DNA of 64,000 bases from Variovorax saccharolyticus (GCF_030316765.1 NZ_JASZYT010000009.1:1-64000), one strand, 5' to 3'; shown: positions 1 through 8,933, counted from the stretch's first letter. The notes: generated from the letters alone by a model not told the origin. Numbers and translations: made by a program.

Positions 1-1080
1 CATGGGCTCTTCCGAGTAGTTGTACGAAAGGCTGGTCGACCCGCCCAGCAGGGTCGCTTCCGGCAGTGGAGCGGAATTCAACCGCGGAGCCACGCCGTAC
101 CACGGGACGAGACCCTGGCCGACGACGTAGAGCTGTTCGAATGAGTAGTACCGGCTGCCGGCACCATCCACCACCGCCTTGCCCTTCAAGCTGTCGGATA
201 CCGGTTCACCGGCGTGCATGCCGTCGCCATAGCGTTCCATGCGTTGGGCGGGCGACAGCTCGATCACGTCGCCCATCTTGAGTGCGCGGTGTGGCTCGCC
301 CTTCGGCACGTCCCAGTAGGAATCGAAGTCCATCTTGCAATCGCGGCTGCCCGCCTTGCAGATCGGCTTTCCGCCCATCATCGGATTGTTGAAGCCCGTG
401 TTGAGCGACCAGCCGTAGTCGCGCACGCCTTCGTCGTTGCTGTTGCGGAACAGGCTGAACGTCGTGCCGTCGAAAGTCCCGTCATTCACGATCAGGACCA
501 TCTCGATGAGCTGCTTGCCAGCTGGCACGTGGTCGCGAATCTCGAGGCCGTAGGTGCGGTTCTGGAAGTACGCTGACGGGAAGGTGAGATAGCGGCCGGG
601 CCCGCTGTCGGGCGCGGTCCAGGCTTCGCCTCGCTCGCGCGCATGCCGCTCGGTGGGGCGCATCCCCATCAGCGTGACGAGCGTTCCGTCCGCCTCGCGG
701 TACTGGATCTGCTCGGTGACGGGTGAGCCTGCTGCGTACAGCGGATAGAAGCTCGTGATGCCCAGGCTCGCGTCCACCGCCATGGGCTGCGTCGGGGGCA
801 AGGTTGGCGAAGGCGGCACTGGATTCGGCGCGTCGATGTCCGTGCCAATGTTCTTGGGCTCGTCGACAACACCGTCCGTCGGCCGCGCGATGGGTGGGTT
901 TCCCACACCCGCGGCTGGCGACGTGGAAGGCTGGGTTCCAAGGGCAAGCGGCGCTATGCCGCCGCCTGCCCCGGATCCCGAACCACCGCCGCAGGCGCTC
1001 AGGGCCGTCACGATGACCAACACACCCACCAGGGCGATCGACGTCCGCAGCTGTTCGACGTCGACGTTCTTCTTATCCAA
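1..1080 (-). CDS. Predicted secreted lipoprotein, 3' end beyond window
   Basis: The reading frame is open from a TTG at 1080 to the left edge (360 codons, no stop), so the C-terminus is missing. The TTG is preceded by AAGGA about 8 nt upstream, and no better in-frame ATG lies nearby. Residues 1-14 are polar and residues 15-29 form a hydrophobic signal segment. A lipobox (L27-S-A-C30) follows, then a Gly-rich stretch and a long Pro/Thr-rich linker before a compact domain rich in aromatic residues. I do not recognise the domain; it contains a Cys pair (ICKAGSRDCK). It is probably anchored in the outer membrane and exposed to the periplasm or surface. It lies downstream of the adhesin, separated by about 500 bp, so probably has its own promoter. 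Function unknown. Confidence 0.7.
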   Translation of the reverse strand, partial: MDKKNVDVEQLRTSIALVGVLVIVTALSACGGGSGSGAGGGIAPLALGTQPSTSPAAGVGNPPIARPTDGVVDEPKNIGTDIDAPNPVPPSPTLPPTQPMAVDASLGITSFYPLYAAGSPVTEQIQYREADGTLVTLMGMRPTERHARERGEAWTAPDSGPGRYLTFPSAYFQNRTYGLEIRDHVPAGKQLIEMVLIVNDGTFDGTTFSLFRNSNDEGVRDYGWSLNTGFNNPMMGGKPICKAGSRDCKMDFDSYWDVPKGEPHRALKMGDVIELSPAQRMERYGDGMHAGEPVSDSLKGKAVVDGAGSRYYSFEQLYVVGQGLVPWYGVAPRLNSAPLPEATLLGGSTSLSYNYSEEPM

Positions 1081-1581
1081 GATAGATTTCCTTGTACTTC
1101 GTTGTGGCGTGGGAGCCTCTGGTCATGAAGTCCGACTGAACGGTGCATGGCCTCGAGCTTCGGTCGGTGAACAGTGCAGCCTTCATGCCATGGCGGCAAT
1201 GGCAGCGAAGACGCTATTGCGAGACACAATTTGTCACAATGTCCGACGACAATGACAACCGTGATCAGCTGCGCTTCACGTCATGTCAATAAAGTCACTT
1301 GTGCACGGCGGCCGGGTACTCCCGTCGCCAAACCGACGTGGAGGGCAAGAACATGCAGGCGCCGCACCTTGCCGGCATGCCCGGCCGCCTCGCCCTCCTT
1401 CTGCCTGAGCCGGACGCCACCGTCGAGTCGCTCTTCTCGCAAGCCATGCGGCTGAAGACTTGATCTGCAAGGCCGACACCGTCGGCAACGGCACCGAGGG
1501 ACTCGAACCACTCGAGTGGCAAGCAAGCAAGCATCTGGCAGCCGAGGGACCAAGGCTGCGAAGCGGCGCTCCTCGTTCAGC
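1081..1581. other. 500-bp intergenic stretch, no convincing gene
   Basis: This gap separates the lipoprotein start (1080) from the adhesin stop (1582). The part nearest 1080 must hold the lipoprotein promoter. The rest has short open frames on both strands but none with convincing codon structure. The best is a plus-strand 36-codon frame (1353-1463) with GGAGGG upstream of its ATG; a second open frame continues after a shift at about 1460. It may be a small gene or a decayed remnant. I cannot name it. Confidence 0.4.
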
Positions 1582-3288
1582 TCAATCGAAAACCCCCGTC
1601 AATGCCACACGGCCTACCGCTCCGCCGGGCGAAACCGCGACGCCGGCGCTCACGCTGTATCGGCCGTCCTTGCCGGTATGACGGATCGAGACGCCAGTCG
1701 CACTCTCGCTGCGAAAGTTGGCGACACCGACCGCATAGCTGGTCTTTCCGGCCACGAAGGGAGCGGCCTCCATCGCGGCAACGCCAGCGATGCCGCCGTA
1801 GGCACGGCGCTGGTTCTGGTCCATCTCGCGGCGCAACTCGTGCGCGGTGGCATCGGTGTAGGCTTTTCCGGGGATCCCGCCCTGCTGGAACATCTGGTCG
1901 GTGTACGCATTGGCGCTGCCCACGCCGCTCTGGACCATGCCCTGCACCTGGCCCACGTTGGCGACGTCCGTGGCTTCGCTGCCGGCGGCCACGCCAGTCA
2001 CTTGGCGATTGCCCACGGCCACTTCGCCGGCCGAGACCTGTGGCGCCGCGAGGCCCGCGGCCGCGTAGCCGGCCTGCGCGCCGCGCGAGGTCTGACTGCC
2101 GCTGCCGAGCGCGACGCTGTCTGCGTGCAACGCCACGGCATTTGCCCCAAGCGCGACTGCGTTGCTCGAATTGGCCCGCGCAGCGGTGCCGATCGAGACG
2201 GTCTGACTCGCGCCGACATAGAGGCCTGCATCGCTGCCAATCGCGATGTTGCGGCTGCCGAAGACGCCTTGCCCCGCGTTGCTGCCTTGCGCGATGTTGG
2301 CATCGCCGCGCACCCCCTGGCCGGCGCCGTCTCCCAGCGCCTGGTTCTGCCTCCCTTGCACGCCGCCGCCGGCGGCAGAGCCGATGGCCAGGTTGTTGCT
2401 GCCCGCAACCGCCGCGCCGGCCATCATGCCCAGCGCCATGTTGCTCGCACCCACTACTCCTGAGCCCGCGCCCTGTCCCATCGATACGTTGTTGCTGCCG
2501 GTCACGCCTCGGCCCGCATCACCGCCGTAAGCCTGGTTGGCGTTGCCGACCACGTTGCGGCCAGCATTGCCCCCGTAGGCTTCGTTGCCTGTCCCCGCAA
2601 CGTCTGTGCCGGCCCAGAAACCGTTCGCGTTGTTGTAGTCGCCCGTGACGTTCTGTCCGGCACTGCGGCCGAAGGCCTGGTTCCAGCCGCCGTTGACGTT
2701 GGTGCCCGCGTAGTAGCCGATCGCCTGGTTGGCGTTCTTGCCCGAGACGTTGGAACCCGCGCCCTCCCCGATGGCCAGGTTCCAGTTGGTGCTGACGTTG
2801 CTGCCCGCACCGGTGCCGAAAGCCTGGTTGTTGCTGCCGGCGACAGCTCGTCCCGCATTGATGCCATAAGCCGAGTTGTTCGAGCCCGTGACCCCCTCTC
2901 CCGCCCAGAACCCGTAGGCATTGTTGTAGCTGCCCGTGACGTTCAGACCGGCGCTGCGGCCGATCGCCTGGTTCCAACCCCCGACGACGTTCTGGCCCGC
3001 GTTGAAGCCGACCGCGACGTTGGCGTTGTTGCCGCTGACATTGGTGCCTGCTGCCTCGCCGATCGCGAGGTTCCAGTTGGTGCTGACCTTGTCGCCGGCG
3101 TTCGACCCGATGGCCTGGTTGCCGGTGCCGGTGACACCGCTGTCGGCGGTGCTTGTGCCGATGCCCAAGTTGTTCTTGGTCGGGTCGAACACGAGCTGGG
3201 CTTGGGCGCCGCCCATGGCGCCCGCGATCACCAGCGCGAACCCGGCCAGGGCTGCGCCGCGCCAGTGGCGCTTGTTGTTGTAGTTCAA
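1582..3288 (-). CDS. YadA-like trimeric autotransporter adhesin
   Basis: Predicted 568-residue type Vc surface adhesin. I chose a TTG start at 3288 because it has GGAG 7 nt upstream and opens directly into a signal peptide (charged residues 5-10, hydrophobic core 11-25, cleavage near AQA-Q31). The upstream ATG in the same frame would overlap the phospholipase gene. Residues 54-358 are 19 units of about 16 residues with the pattern N-x-A-x-G-x-x-A-G-x-x-V-x-G. Canonical 14-residue YadA head repeats (NAVALGANA) follow, then a neck motif (NRQVTGVAAGSEATDVANVG), a short stalk and a C-terminal beta-barrel anchor of about 75 residues. The protein ends GVFD rather than in the usual terminal aromatic residue. 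It starts 34 bp after the phospholipase stop, so co-transcription is likely. Host or surface attachment is inferred from the family. Confidence 0.85.
   Translation of the reverse strand: MNYNNKRHWRGAALAGFALVIAGAMGGAQAQLVFDPTKNNLGIGTSTADSGVTGTGNQAIGSNAGDKVSTNWNLAIGEAAGTNVSGNNANVAVGFNAGQNVVGGWNQAIGRSAGLNVTGSYNNAYGFWAGEGVTGSNNSAYGINAGRAVAGSNNQAFGTGAGSNVSTNWNLAIGEGAGSNVSGKNANQAIGYYAGTNVNGGWNQAFGRSAGQNVTGDYNNANGFWAGTDVAGTGNEAYGGNAGRNVVGNANQAYGGDAGRGVTGSNNVSMGQGAGSGVVGASNMALGMMAGAAVAGSNNLAIGSAAGGGVQGRQNQALGDGAGQGVRGDANIAQGSNAGQGVFGSRNIAIGSDAGLYVGASQTVSIGTAARANSSNAVALGANAVALHADSVALGSGSQTSRGAQAGYAAAGLAAPQVSAGEVAVGNRQVTGVAAGSEATDVANVGQVQGMVQSGVGSANAYTDQMFQQGGIPGKAYTDATAHELRREMDQNQRRAYGGIAGVAAMEAAPFVAGKTSYAVGVANFRSESATGVSIRHTGKDGRYSVSAGVAVSPGGAVGRVALTGVFD
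2215..3129 (-). repeat. 19 tandem 48-bp coding repeats with a six-unit duplication
   Basis: The adhesin passenger is built of 19 units of 15-17 codons. Units 1-6 (2839-3129) and units 7-12 (2548-2838) line up one to one over 97 residues, including the single 17-residue unit at position 3 of each block and the matching landmarks STNWNLAIGE, GGWNQA and NGFWAG/YGFWAG. This shows a 291-bp block duplicated in tandem and then diverged. Units 13-19 do not follow the six-unit pattern. Confidence 0.85.
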
Positions 3289-3322
3289 GAGGTTCTCCGG
3301 GGGGGAATCGAGTCGTCGGTGC

Positions 3323-5578
3323 TCAGGCCTTCTGCAGGTGCAGTGCCATCGCCGGGTCACTCACGCTCGGCTTGCCGGTCTCGACGCGGCCGGCGAAGCG
3401 GCGCTCGAAGTTCTCGGCGCTCACGGTGAAGTCATACCAGTGACCGCTCCCGTCGAGGTTCCAGTGCTGCTGGCCCGTCGCGCCCGCGGCGACCTCGAGC
3501 GTCCAGAGGCCGTCGTTGCGGTAGGCGTTGGCCTGCACCGTCACGCGACCGGCTGCGCGCCCGGCGTTGTGCACCTTGAGATAAACCGCGCCCGTGGCCG
3601 GCTCATAGCAGATCTGCACCTCCGGCTTGAAGTCAGCCGTGTCCCAGGCGATCGCATCGCCTTTGAAGGTGCGCACATAGCCGTTGGTGCCGCAGACCCA
3701 CAGGTCGTACTTGCCGCTGTCGCTCGCGCCGGCGTTCCAGTAGTCCTGAAGCTGCTTGCCGGCTTCCACCGTGTAGCGGCGCGGAATGAGGTCGAGGTGC
3801 AGCTTGTCGTAGACGTGGGACACCGTGCCCTGCTTGCCGGTGTTGCTGAAGATCAGCGACAGCAATCCCCTGCCCTCGGTGCGCGCGCTCGTGTGCAGCT
3901 CATAGGGGAGCGCACGCGAAGGGCGCGTGCCGGTCTCCTGGTACAGCGGCTGTGGCGTGGCGGGCGCGGTGGTCACGGCGGTCGTGGACAGAAGCCGTTG
4001 CGCCGCGTTGATCGCCGGGAAATTGCTTGTGTCGGGCAACTTGGGGACGACCGGATCGTTTGGGGTCACGAAGTCGAAGCAGGTGGTGAGGTCGCCGCAG
4101 ACCGCGCGATGCCACGGGCTGATGGCGTCCACCGTGATGCCGAAGCGTTTCTCGAGGAACATGCCCACCGAGGTGTGGTCGAAGACCTGCGAATTGACCC
4201 AGCCACCCTTGCTCCACGGCGACACTACGTACATCGGCACGCGCGAACTCAAGCCCCATGGCCGAATCTTGCCGCTGGTGGTGTCGTTGGCGCTCAGGTA
4301 GCTGCCCACGGAGGCGTCGAAATACTCGCCGTCCAGCGGCACGGTGGACTTGCCCATCAGGTTGCCATTGACGTCATACGACGGCACCGCCGGCATTGCC
4401 AGATGATCAAAGAAGCCGTCGTTCTCGTCGAACGTCACGAACAGCGCCGTCTTGCTCCAGACTACTGGGTTGGAGGTCAGCGCGTCCAGCACATCCGAGA
4501 CGAAGTCAGCGGCACCGGCAACGCCCTCGCTGCTGCCAGGATGCTCGGCCAGGGCCTGCGTGGGCAGCACCCACGAGACCTGCGGCAGGGTGCCGTTCAT
4601 CACGTCTTGCTTGAGCTGGGCGAGGAAATTGACAGCGCCGTCAGCCGCCGCTGGGCCGCCCGTCAAACCGTGCTCGTAGATCGGTGAGCCGGGCTGCGCG
4701 GTGCGGAAACTCTCGAAGGCCAGGCAGCCGTTCATGGCGCCCGTCCAGTTGTTGTTCATGTTCTGGTAGATGTGCCAGCTGATGCTTGCCTTTTGAAGGA
4801 CATCCGGCAAGGTGTCCCATTTGAAGGCGGTGTTGACGTACTTGTAGTTGTAGGCACCCGTGCCTGCGTCGACCTGACCGGTCCCGTCCGCCTTCTGCGC
4901 CCTGCCCGCTACCCAGCTGGACGGGCTCGGCCAGCAACGCGAGTTGACGGGTTCGGAGTCAGCGTCCGTGCTGTTGATGCCCTTCTTGCGCAGTTCCGGG
5001 TTGAAGTTGGAACCTGACCAGAACACGATGCGATTCGGGTCAGTGCCGGTGAGGATGGAACAGTGGTAGCCGTCGCAGATCGTGAAGGCATCGGCCAGGG
5101 CGAACTGGAACGGAATGTCGTCGCGCAGGAAGTAGCCCATCGTCGCCTGGTTCTTGAACTGAATCCATCGATCCATCTTTCCCTGGTTCCACGCCGCCTG
5201 CTGATCGGGAAAATTGTGCGGCGTGCCGGATCCGATAAGGGCGTTGCTGACCCTGGAGTTGCGCCGGAAAGGCTGGATTTCAGCGCCGCCGTTGGGATTG
5301 GGCTGGAAATACACCGACTTGCCGCTGGCCAGCGGAATCGGGAACCGGTCCCCAAAGCCGCGCACGCCGCGCAGGGTGCCGAAGTAGTGGTCGAAGCTAC
5401 GGTTCTCCTGCATCAGGATCACGATGTGCTTGATGTCCTGGATGGTGCCGGTCTCGACCACGGCATTGGCGGCGAGCGCGCGCCGGATCGACAGCGGCAG
5501 CATTGTCAGTGCCGAGGCGGCACCCAGCGTGCCAGCGGATTTGCGCAGGAATTCACGGCGGGGAAGGGAGTTCGTCAT
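3323..5578 (-). CDS. Tat-exported phospholipase C (phosphocholine-type family)
   Basis: Predicted 751-residue phosphoesterase of the bacterial phospholipase C / acid phosphatase family, which hydrolyses phospholipid headgroups outside the cytoplasm. The ATG at 5578 opens into a twin-arginine signal (RREFLRKSAG, residues 7-16, then a hydrophobic stretch ending ALA-A). The catalytic-domain entry motif is clear (QENRSFDHYFG, residues 57-67), and E58, N59 and R60 match conserved active-site residues. The C-terminal 200 residues look like the two beta-rich domains usual in this family. Length is close to that of known members (about 700-750). The frame stays open upstream of 5578, but the Tat start is far better. 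It lies between a small lipoprotein and the adhesin, all on the same strand, suggesting a surface or virulence-like operon. Substrate headgroup specificity cannot be read from sequence. Confidence 0.9.
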   Translation of the reverse strand: MTNSLPRREFLRKSAGTLGAASALTMLPLSIRRALAANAVVETGTIQDIKHIVILMQENRSFDHYFGTLRGVRGFGDRFPIPLASGKSVYFQPNPNGGAEIQPFRRNSRVSNALIGSGTPHNFPDQQAAWNQGKMDRWIQFKNQATMGYFLRDDIPFQFALADAFTICDGYHCSILTGTDPNRIVFWSGSNFNPELRKKGINSTDADSEPVNSRCWPSPSSWVAGRAQKADGTGQVDAGTGAYNYKYVNTAFKWDTLPDVLQKASISWHIYQNMNNNWTGAMNGCLAFESFRTAQPGSPIYEHGLTGGPAAADGAVNFLAQLKQDVMNGTLPQVSWVLPTQALAEHPGSSEGVAGAADFVSDVLDALTSNPVVWSKTALFVTFDENDGFFDHLAMPAVPSYDVNGNLMGKSTVPLDGEYFDASVGSYLSANDTTSGKIRPWGLSSRVPMYVVSPWSKGGWVNSQVFDHTSVGMFLEKRFGITVDAISPWHRAVCGDLTTCFDFVTPNDPVVPKLPDTSNFPAINAAQRLLSTTAVTTAPATPQPLYQETGTRPSRALPYELHTSARTEGRGLLSLIFSNTGKQGTVSHVYDKLHLDLIPRRYTVEAGKQLQDYWNAGASDSGKYDLWVCGTNGYVRTFKGDAIAWDTADFKPEVQICYEPATGAVYLKVHNAGRAAGRVTVQANAYRNDGLWTLEVAAGATGQQHWNLDGSGHWYDFTVSAENFERRFAGRVETGKPSVSDPAMALHLQKA

Positions 5579-5622
5579 GGGTGTTCTGTGGCTTGAAGAG
5601 AAAGGAAGGCAAGGCAAGGAAA

Positions 5623-5642
5623 CGCGGGCGACTTGCCCCGCG
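5623..5642 (-). terminator. Possible weak hairpin terminator or attenuator
   Basis: Just after the lipoprotein stop, the minus strand carries CGCGGG and CCCGCG arms around an 8-nt loop, followed by TTTCCTT. The stem is GC-rich but short and the T run is interrupted. It could lower read-through from the lipoprotein into the phospholipase gene. Confidence 0.35.
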
Positions 5643-5643
5643 A

Positions 5644-5838
5644 TCAAGGCGCGCAGCTGAGCACCGGGGTCTCGGCCGTCTGCGGCGCGGTGGGTGCTGG
5701 GTTCTGTGCGCCGGGCGCGGTGGGCGTGGTGGGCAGCACGGCGAAGCCTCCGCCTGCGCCACCGCCGCCGCCACAGGCGGCCAGGGTGGCGATGACCAGA
5801 GTGGCCGCGAGGCCGCGCAGCGAAATGACGGATTTCAT
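5644..5838 (-). CDS. Small Gly/Pro-rich lipoprotein
   Basis: Predicted 64-residue protein starting at the ATG at 5838, with GGAAG about 8 nt upstream. It has a basic N-terminus, a hydrophobic core (residues 9-20) and a lipobox (L19-A-A-C22). A run of Gly follows, then a Pro/Thr/Ala-rich tail with a single late Cys. The mature part is only about 43 residues and seems unstructured. It sits 65 bp upstream of the phospholipase C gene in the same direction, so it may lead that operon. Function unknown. The N-terminal style resembles the large lipoprotein at the left edge of the window. Confidence 0.65.
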   Translation of the reverse strand: MKSVISLRGLAATLVIATLAACGGGGGAGGGFAVLPTTPTAPGAQNPAPTAPQTAETPVLSCAP

Positions 5839-6021
5839 GGGGATTCTTCCTAGGCGATCGGTAGGTGAGGGGTGAGCGGAAATGAACATGGGTAGACAGT
5901 GCGGAGCGATGGCCGAACGCGCGTGCAGCACCCCGCCCTGCGACGTGGGACACCGCGAGGCACGGAAGGTACGAGTGAAGGAAGAAGGGCGTACGCCTAG
6001 CGGATCGGCGGGATCGGCGCT

Positions 6022-7050
6022 TCAGGCATGGCGTCTTCGCCATCGCGCCGAGAGCTGGTCGAGCACGAAGACGGTGAGGAAAATCGCGATCAGGATGGTC
6101 CCGACATGCGCGTAGTTGTACATGTCGTAGCGGCCCTTGAGCTCTTGGCCGATGCCCCCAGCGCCGACCAGGCCCACCACGGTGGCCATGCGCACATTGC
6201 GGTCCAGCACATACAGCGTATAGCCGATGAATTGCGGCATGACCTGCGGCAGCACTGCGTAGCGCATCACGAGCAACTGGCTGGCGCCGATGGCGCGCAG
6301 CGCCTCTTGCGGCCGCGCGTCGGCGGTCTCGATGTCCTCGGCGTAGAACTTGCCGAGGAAGCCCGCGCCGTGGAGCGCAAGCGCAAGCACGCCGGCGATC
6401 GGGCCGAAGCCGTAGGCGAGCACGAGGAAGAGCGCGCTAACCAGTTCGGGCACCGCGCGCAGCAGGCTGACCAAGGCGCGAGCCAGGGCATAGCAGGCGC
6501 GGTTGGGGCTGTAGTTGCGCGCACTGAGCCAGGCCAGCGGAAAACTCAACAGCATGCCGAGCAGCGTGGCCCACACCGCGATCTCGATCGTCTCGACCAT
6601 CTTCGCGGCCACGTGCCAGAGATAGCCCAGCGGTTCGATCAGCACTTCGCGCTGTGCGACATGGTCCTCCATCTGCAGCGTGCGCGGGTTGAGGCGCTGC
6701 TCGTGTACCGTGTCGACTTCCAGTCGCGACAGCCAGGGCAGATGGTCCCGGTCGAAGTTCTCGATGCGCGATACCTCGGTGTGTTCCGAGAGTTGCACTG
6801 GAAACAGTTGGCGCCCCAGACTCGCAAGGCCGGCCGAGACTTGCGAATGCTCGCGCCAGCCGAGCGTGGCAAGGAGGCCTTCGCTGGTCAGCGAGACCAT
6901 CCGACCGATCTCCACGCGCTGCCCCGTCACGAACAGCGCGAGGAACACCAACAACACGACTGCGATCTGGCGCGCCCCGATGCGGCTTTCGATCCGCCAG
7001 GCCGATGGCGGGCGGGAATTCGGTGCCTCGCCGGCAAAGAGGTCTGTCAT
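6022..7050 (-). CDS. phnE: Phosphonate-type ABC transporter permease
   Basis: Predicted 342-residue inner-membrane permease of the PhnE family, the channel of a PhnCDE-type importer for phosphonates or other organophosphorus compounds. The N-terminus has one membrane segment, followed by a periplasmic domain of about 110 residues. The C-terminal half holds the BPD permease core with the EAA-like loop (EALRAIGASQLLVMRYAVLPQ) and a GLVGAGGIGQEL segment typical of PhnE. The ATG at 7050 shares one base with the phnC stop (TGATG); a GTG three bases earlier is an alternative. It is the last gene of a phnD-phnC-phnE operon. The true substrate is not shown by sequence, and no C-P lyase genes are present here. 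Confidence 0.88.
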   Translation of the reverse strand: MTDLFAGEAPNSRPPSAWRIESRIGARQIAVVLLVFLALFVTGQRVEIGRMVSLTSEGLLATLGWREHSQVSAGLASLGRQLFPVQLSEHTEVSRIENFDRDHLPWLSRLEVDTVHEQRLNPRTLQMEDHVAQREVLIEPLGYLWHVAAKMVETIEIAVWATLLGMLLSFPLAWLSARNYSPNRACYALARALVSLLRAVPELVSALFLVLAYGFGPIAGVLALALHGAGFLGKFYAEDIETADARPQEALRAIGASQLLVMRYAVLPQVMPQFIGYTLYVLDRNVRMATVVGLVGAGGIGQELKGRYDMYNYAHVGTILIAIFLTVFVLDQLSARWRRRHA

Positions 7051-7895
7051 CACGCAACCTCCAGCACGGCTTCGGGCGCTTGGGTCGTTGCGCTGCGGCC
7101 AGACACCTTGCCGTCCGCGGCCGGCCCAGCCTCAGGCGCGCGCGGCACGCCGCCCGCTGCGTAAACCGCATGGGCCGCGCGCGAATCGAAGTCTTGCGCG
7201 GGGCCGTCGAACACCACCCGGCCATGCCGCAGCGCGACGATGCGGTCGGCGAAGGCGCGGGCGAGTTCAACCTGATGCAAGCTGCACAGGACCGTGGCGC
7301 CGCGGTCGCGGGCCTGCTGGCGCAGCAGCGCGAGCACGTCGTGGCTGGCCTGTGGATCGAGGCTGGCGACGGGCTCGTCGGCCAGCACCAGCGGCGGGTC
7401 GAGCATGAAGGCGCGCGCAATGCCCACGCGCTGCTGCTGGCCGCCAGAGAGCTCGCTCGCGCGGCGGCGCAGGTGCTGCTCCTCGAGCCCGACGGCCGCG
7501 ACCAGCATGCAGGCCTTGCGCTGTACGGGTTCGGGAAACAGGCCCGCGACCGCGCGCCACCACGGCAGGCCCGGCAGTGCGCCGCTAAGCACGTTGGTAG
7601 CGACGCTCGCCCGCAGCACGAGGTTGAACTGCTGGTGGATCATGCCGATGCGCGGGCGGATCGCCGACAGCGCGGCGGGCGAAAGGCGCCGGTCCTCGAC
7701 GTGCACCGCGCCGCTGGTCGGCGTGACCAGCCCATTGGCCATGCGCAGCAGGGTTGACTTGCCGGCGCCCGACGCGCCGAGCACCACGCAGAACTGGCCG
7801 CGCGGCAGCTGCAGCGAAACGCCATCAAGAGCGGCTGTGCCGTCGGGGTAGCGCATGGCGACCGAGTCGAAACGCAGCATCGAAGGGGAGAGCAT
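7050..7895 (-). CDS. phnC: Phosphonate-type ABC transporter ATPase
   Basis: Predicted 281-residue cytoplasmic ATPase of the PhnC family. Walker A (GASGAGKST), signature (LSGGQQQR), Walker B (LVLADEP) and the H-loop (SLHQVELA) are all present. The PhnC-typical segment around IHQQFNLV follows the Q-loop. I chose the ATG at 7895; a TTG at 7904 overlapping the phnD stop is possible. The last 40 residues are an Ala/Pro-rich extension beyond the usual end. It follows phnD closely, and its stop overlaps the phnE start, so the three are translationally coupled. Confidence 0.9.
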   Translation of the reverse strand: MLSPSMLRFDSVAMRYPDGTAALDGVSLQLPRGQFCVVLGASGAGKSTLLRMANGLVTPTSGAVHVEDRRLSPAALSAIRPRIGMIHQQFNLVLRASVATNVLSGALPGLPWWRAVAGLFPEPVQRKACMLVAAVGLEEQHLRRRASELSGGQQQRVGIARAFMLDPPLVLADEPVASLDPQASHDVLALLRQQARDRGATVLCSLHQVELARAFADRIVALRHGRVVFDGPAQDFDSRAAHAVYAAGGVPRAPEAGPAADGKVSGRSATTQAPEAVLEVA

Positions 7896-7900
7896 GGAGT

Positions 7901-8839
7901 TCAACGCTCAGCCGCCTTCTTGAGGATCCGGCCCTTGAGTTCGTCGGTCAGCAGCGAGAGCTTCTCCGCCGCGACATTGAACTCTTCTTCGGAGAAGCGG
8001 GTGTCGAAGGCATCCACCTTCTTGCCGCCGTAGCCACGGATCATCTCGGGCGTGACGCCAGGAGCCTTGTGCACGGTCGCGAACGCGTCCTTGAGTCGCG
8101 CCTTCAGCGGCTCGGGCAGCTTCGAGTTGAGCGCGAGCGGTGGGTACGGAATCGGGATGCTCTTGGCGATCACCTTGATGGTCTTCGGATCGACCGCACC
8201 GAGCTCCACGGCCTTCTCGTAGGAGTCGAAGGACAGCGCGGCGACGTCTACCTGACCTTGCGTGAGTGCCGCGAGGCTGTTGGCGTGGCTGCCGGTCAAA
8301 CGGATCGCTGCAAGGTCGCGCACGGGGTCGAGCCCGGCATCCAGCAGCATCGCGATCTGGAAGGTGAAGCTCGACGCGGAGTTGACGTCGCCGAAGGCCA
8401 TGCGCTTGCCCTTGATCTCCTTGACGGTGGCGACAGGCGCGTCGGCCTTGGTGAACATGCCCGCGTAGTAGATCGATTCACCCTTCTCCACGCCGACGGC
8501 CAGCAACTGGGCGCAGCCGCGCTTGTGGGCCTGCACGTAGGCGACCGGCCCGAAGAAGGCGATGTCGGCGAGTTGGTTGCACATCCCCTCGACCACGGCG
8601 CCGTAGGACTGGCCGACCTTCAGGTCGAACTGCAGCCCGGTGGTGCGCGAGATCGCGTTGAACACCGGTGCGTAGTCGGCCTTGGTGCCCGACTCGGTTC
8701 CGCCGTCAGCCGGAATGAGCAGCACGCGCAGCGGATGCTCGCGCGAGCCGTCGGCAACGCCTTGCGCCCTGGCCGGGTGGATAACGGTGGACAACAGCAT
8801 CGCGAGCGTGGTGGCCGCGATGGAGAGCAGTTTCTTCAT
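7901..8839 (-). CDS. phnD: PhnD-type periplasmic binding protein
   Basis: Predicted 312-residue substrate-binding protein of the PhnD/phosphate-phosphite-phosphonate family. It has a signal peptide (MKKLL start, cleavage after ARA at about 25). The fold shows the family landmarks: the LRVLLIPADGG start of lobe 1, the VGQSYGAVVEGM region, and the SASSFTFQIAMLLDAG segment where PhnD proteins bind the phosphonate oxygens. The ATG at 8839 has GGAAG upstream. It leads the phnDCE operon, whose promoter lies in the 187-bp gap shared with the divergent phosphatase gene. That context suggests an organophosphate or phosphonate ligand, but the ligand is unproven. Confidence 0.88.
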   Translation of the reverse strand: MKKLLSIAATTLAMLLSTVIHPARAQGVADGSREHPLRVLLIPADGGTESGTKADYAPVFNAISRTTGLQFDLKVGQSYGAVVEGMCNQLADIAFFGPVAYVQAHKRGCAQLLAVGVEKGESIYYAGMFTKADAPVATVKEIKGKRMAFGDVNSASSFTFQIAMLLDAGLDPVRDLAAIRLTGSHANSLAALTQGQVDVAALSFDSYEKAVELGAVDPKTIKVIAKSIPIPYPPLALNSKLPEPLKARLKDAFATVHKAPGVTPEMIRGYGGKKVDAFDTRFSEEEFNVAAEKLSLLTDELKGRILKKAAER

Positions 8840-8933
8840 GGGTGCTTCCAGGGAATGAGGGCTTTTCGAGCGCCACCGCGGACGCGGCAGCGGGCCGATG
8901 CAAGCACTTTAGGAAGCGGTCATGACAGGAGAA

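Noticed and set aside
1295..1534. Minus-strand frame of 79 codons in the left intergenic region
   Set aside because: It competes with two other overlapping frames of similar size, has no clear ribosome-binding site and no recognisable motif. At most it could be a gene remnant.
3323..6043. A 906-codon version of the phospholipase gene starting at 6043
   Set aside because: The upstream 155 codons are merely open frame over the small lipoprotein gene. The Tat signal at 5578 marks the true start.
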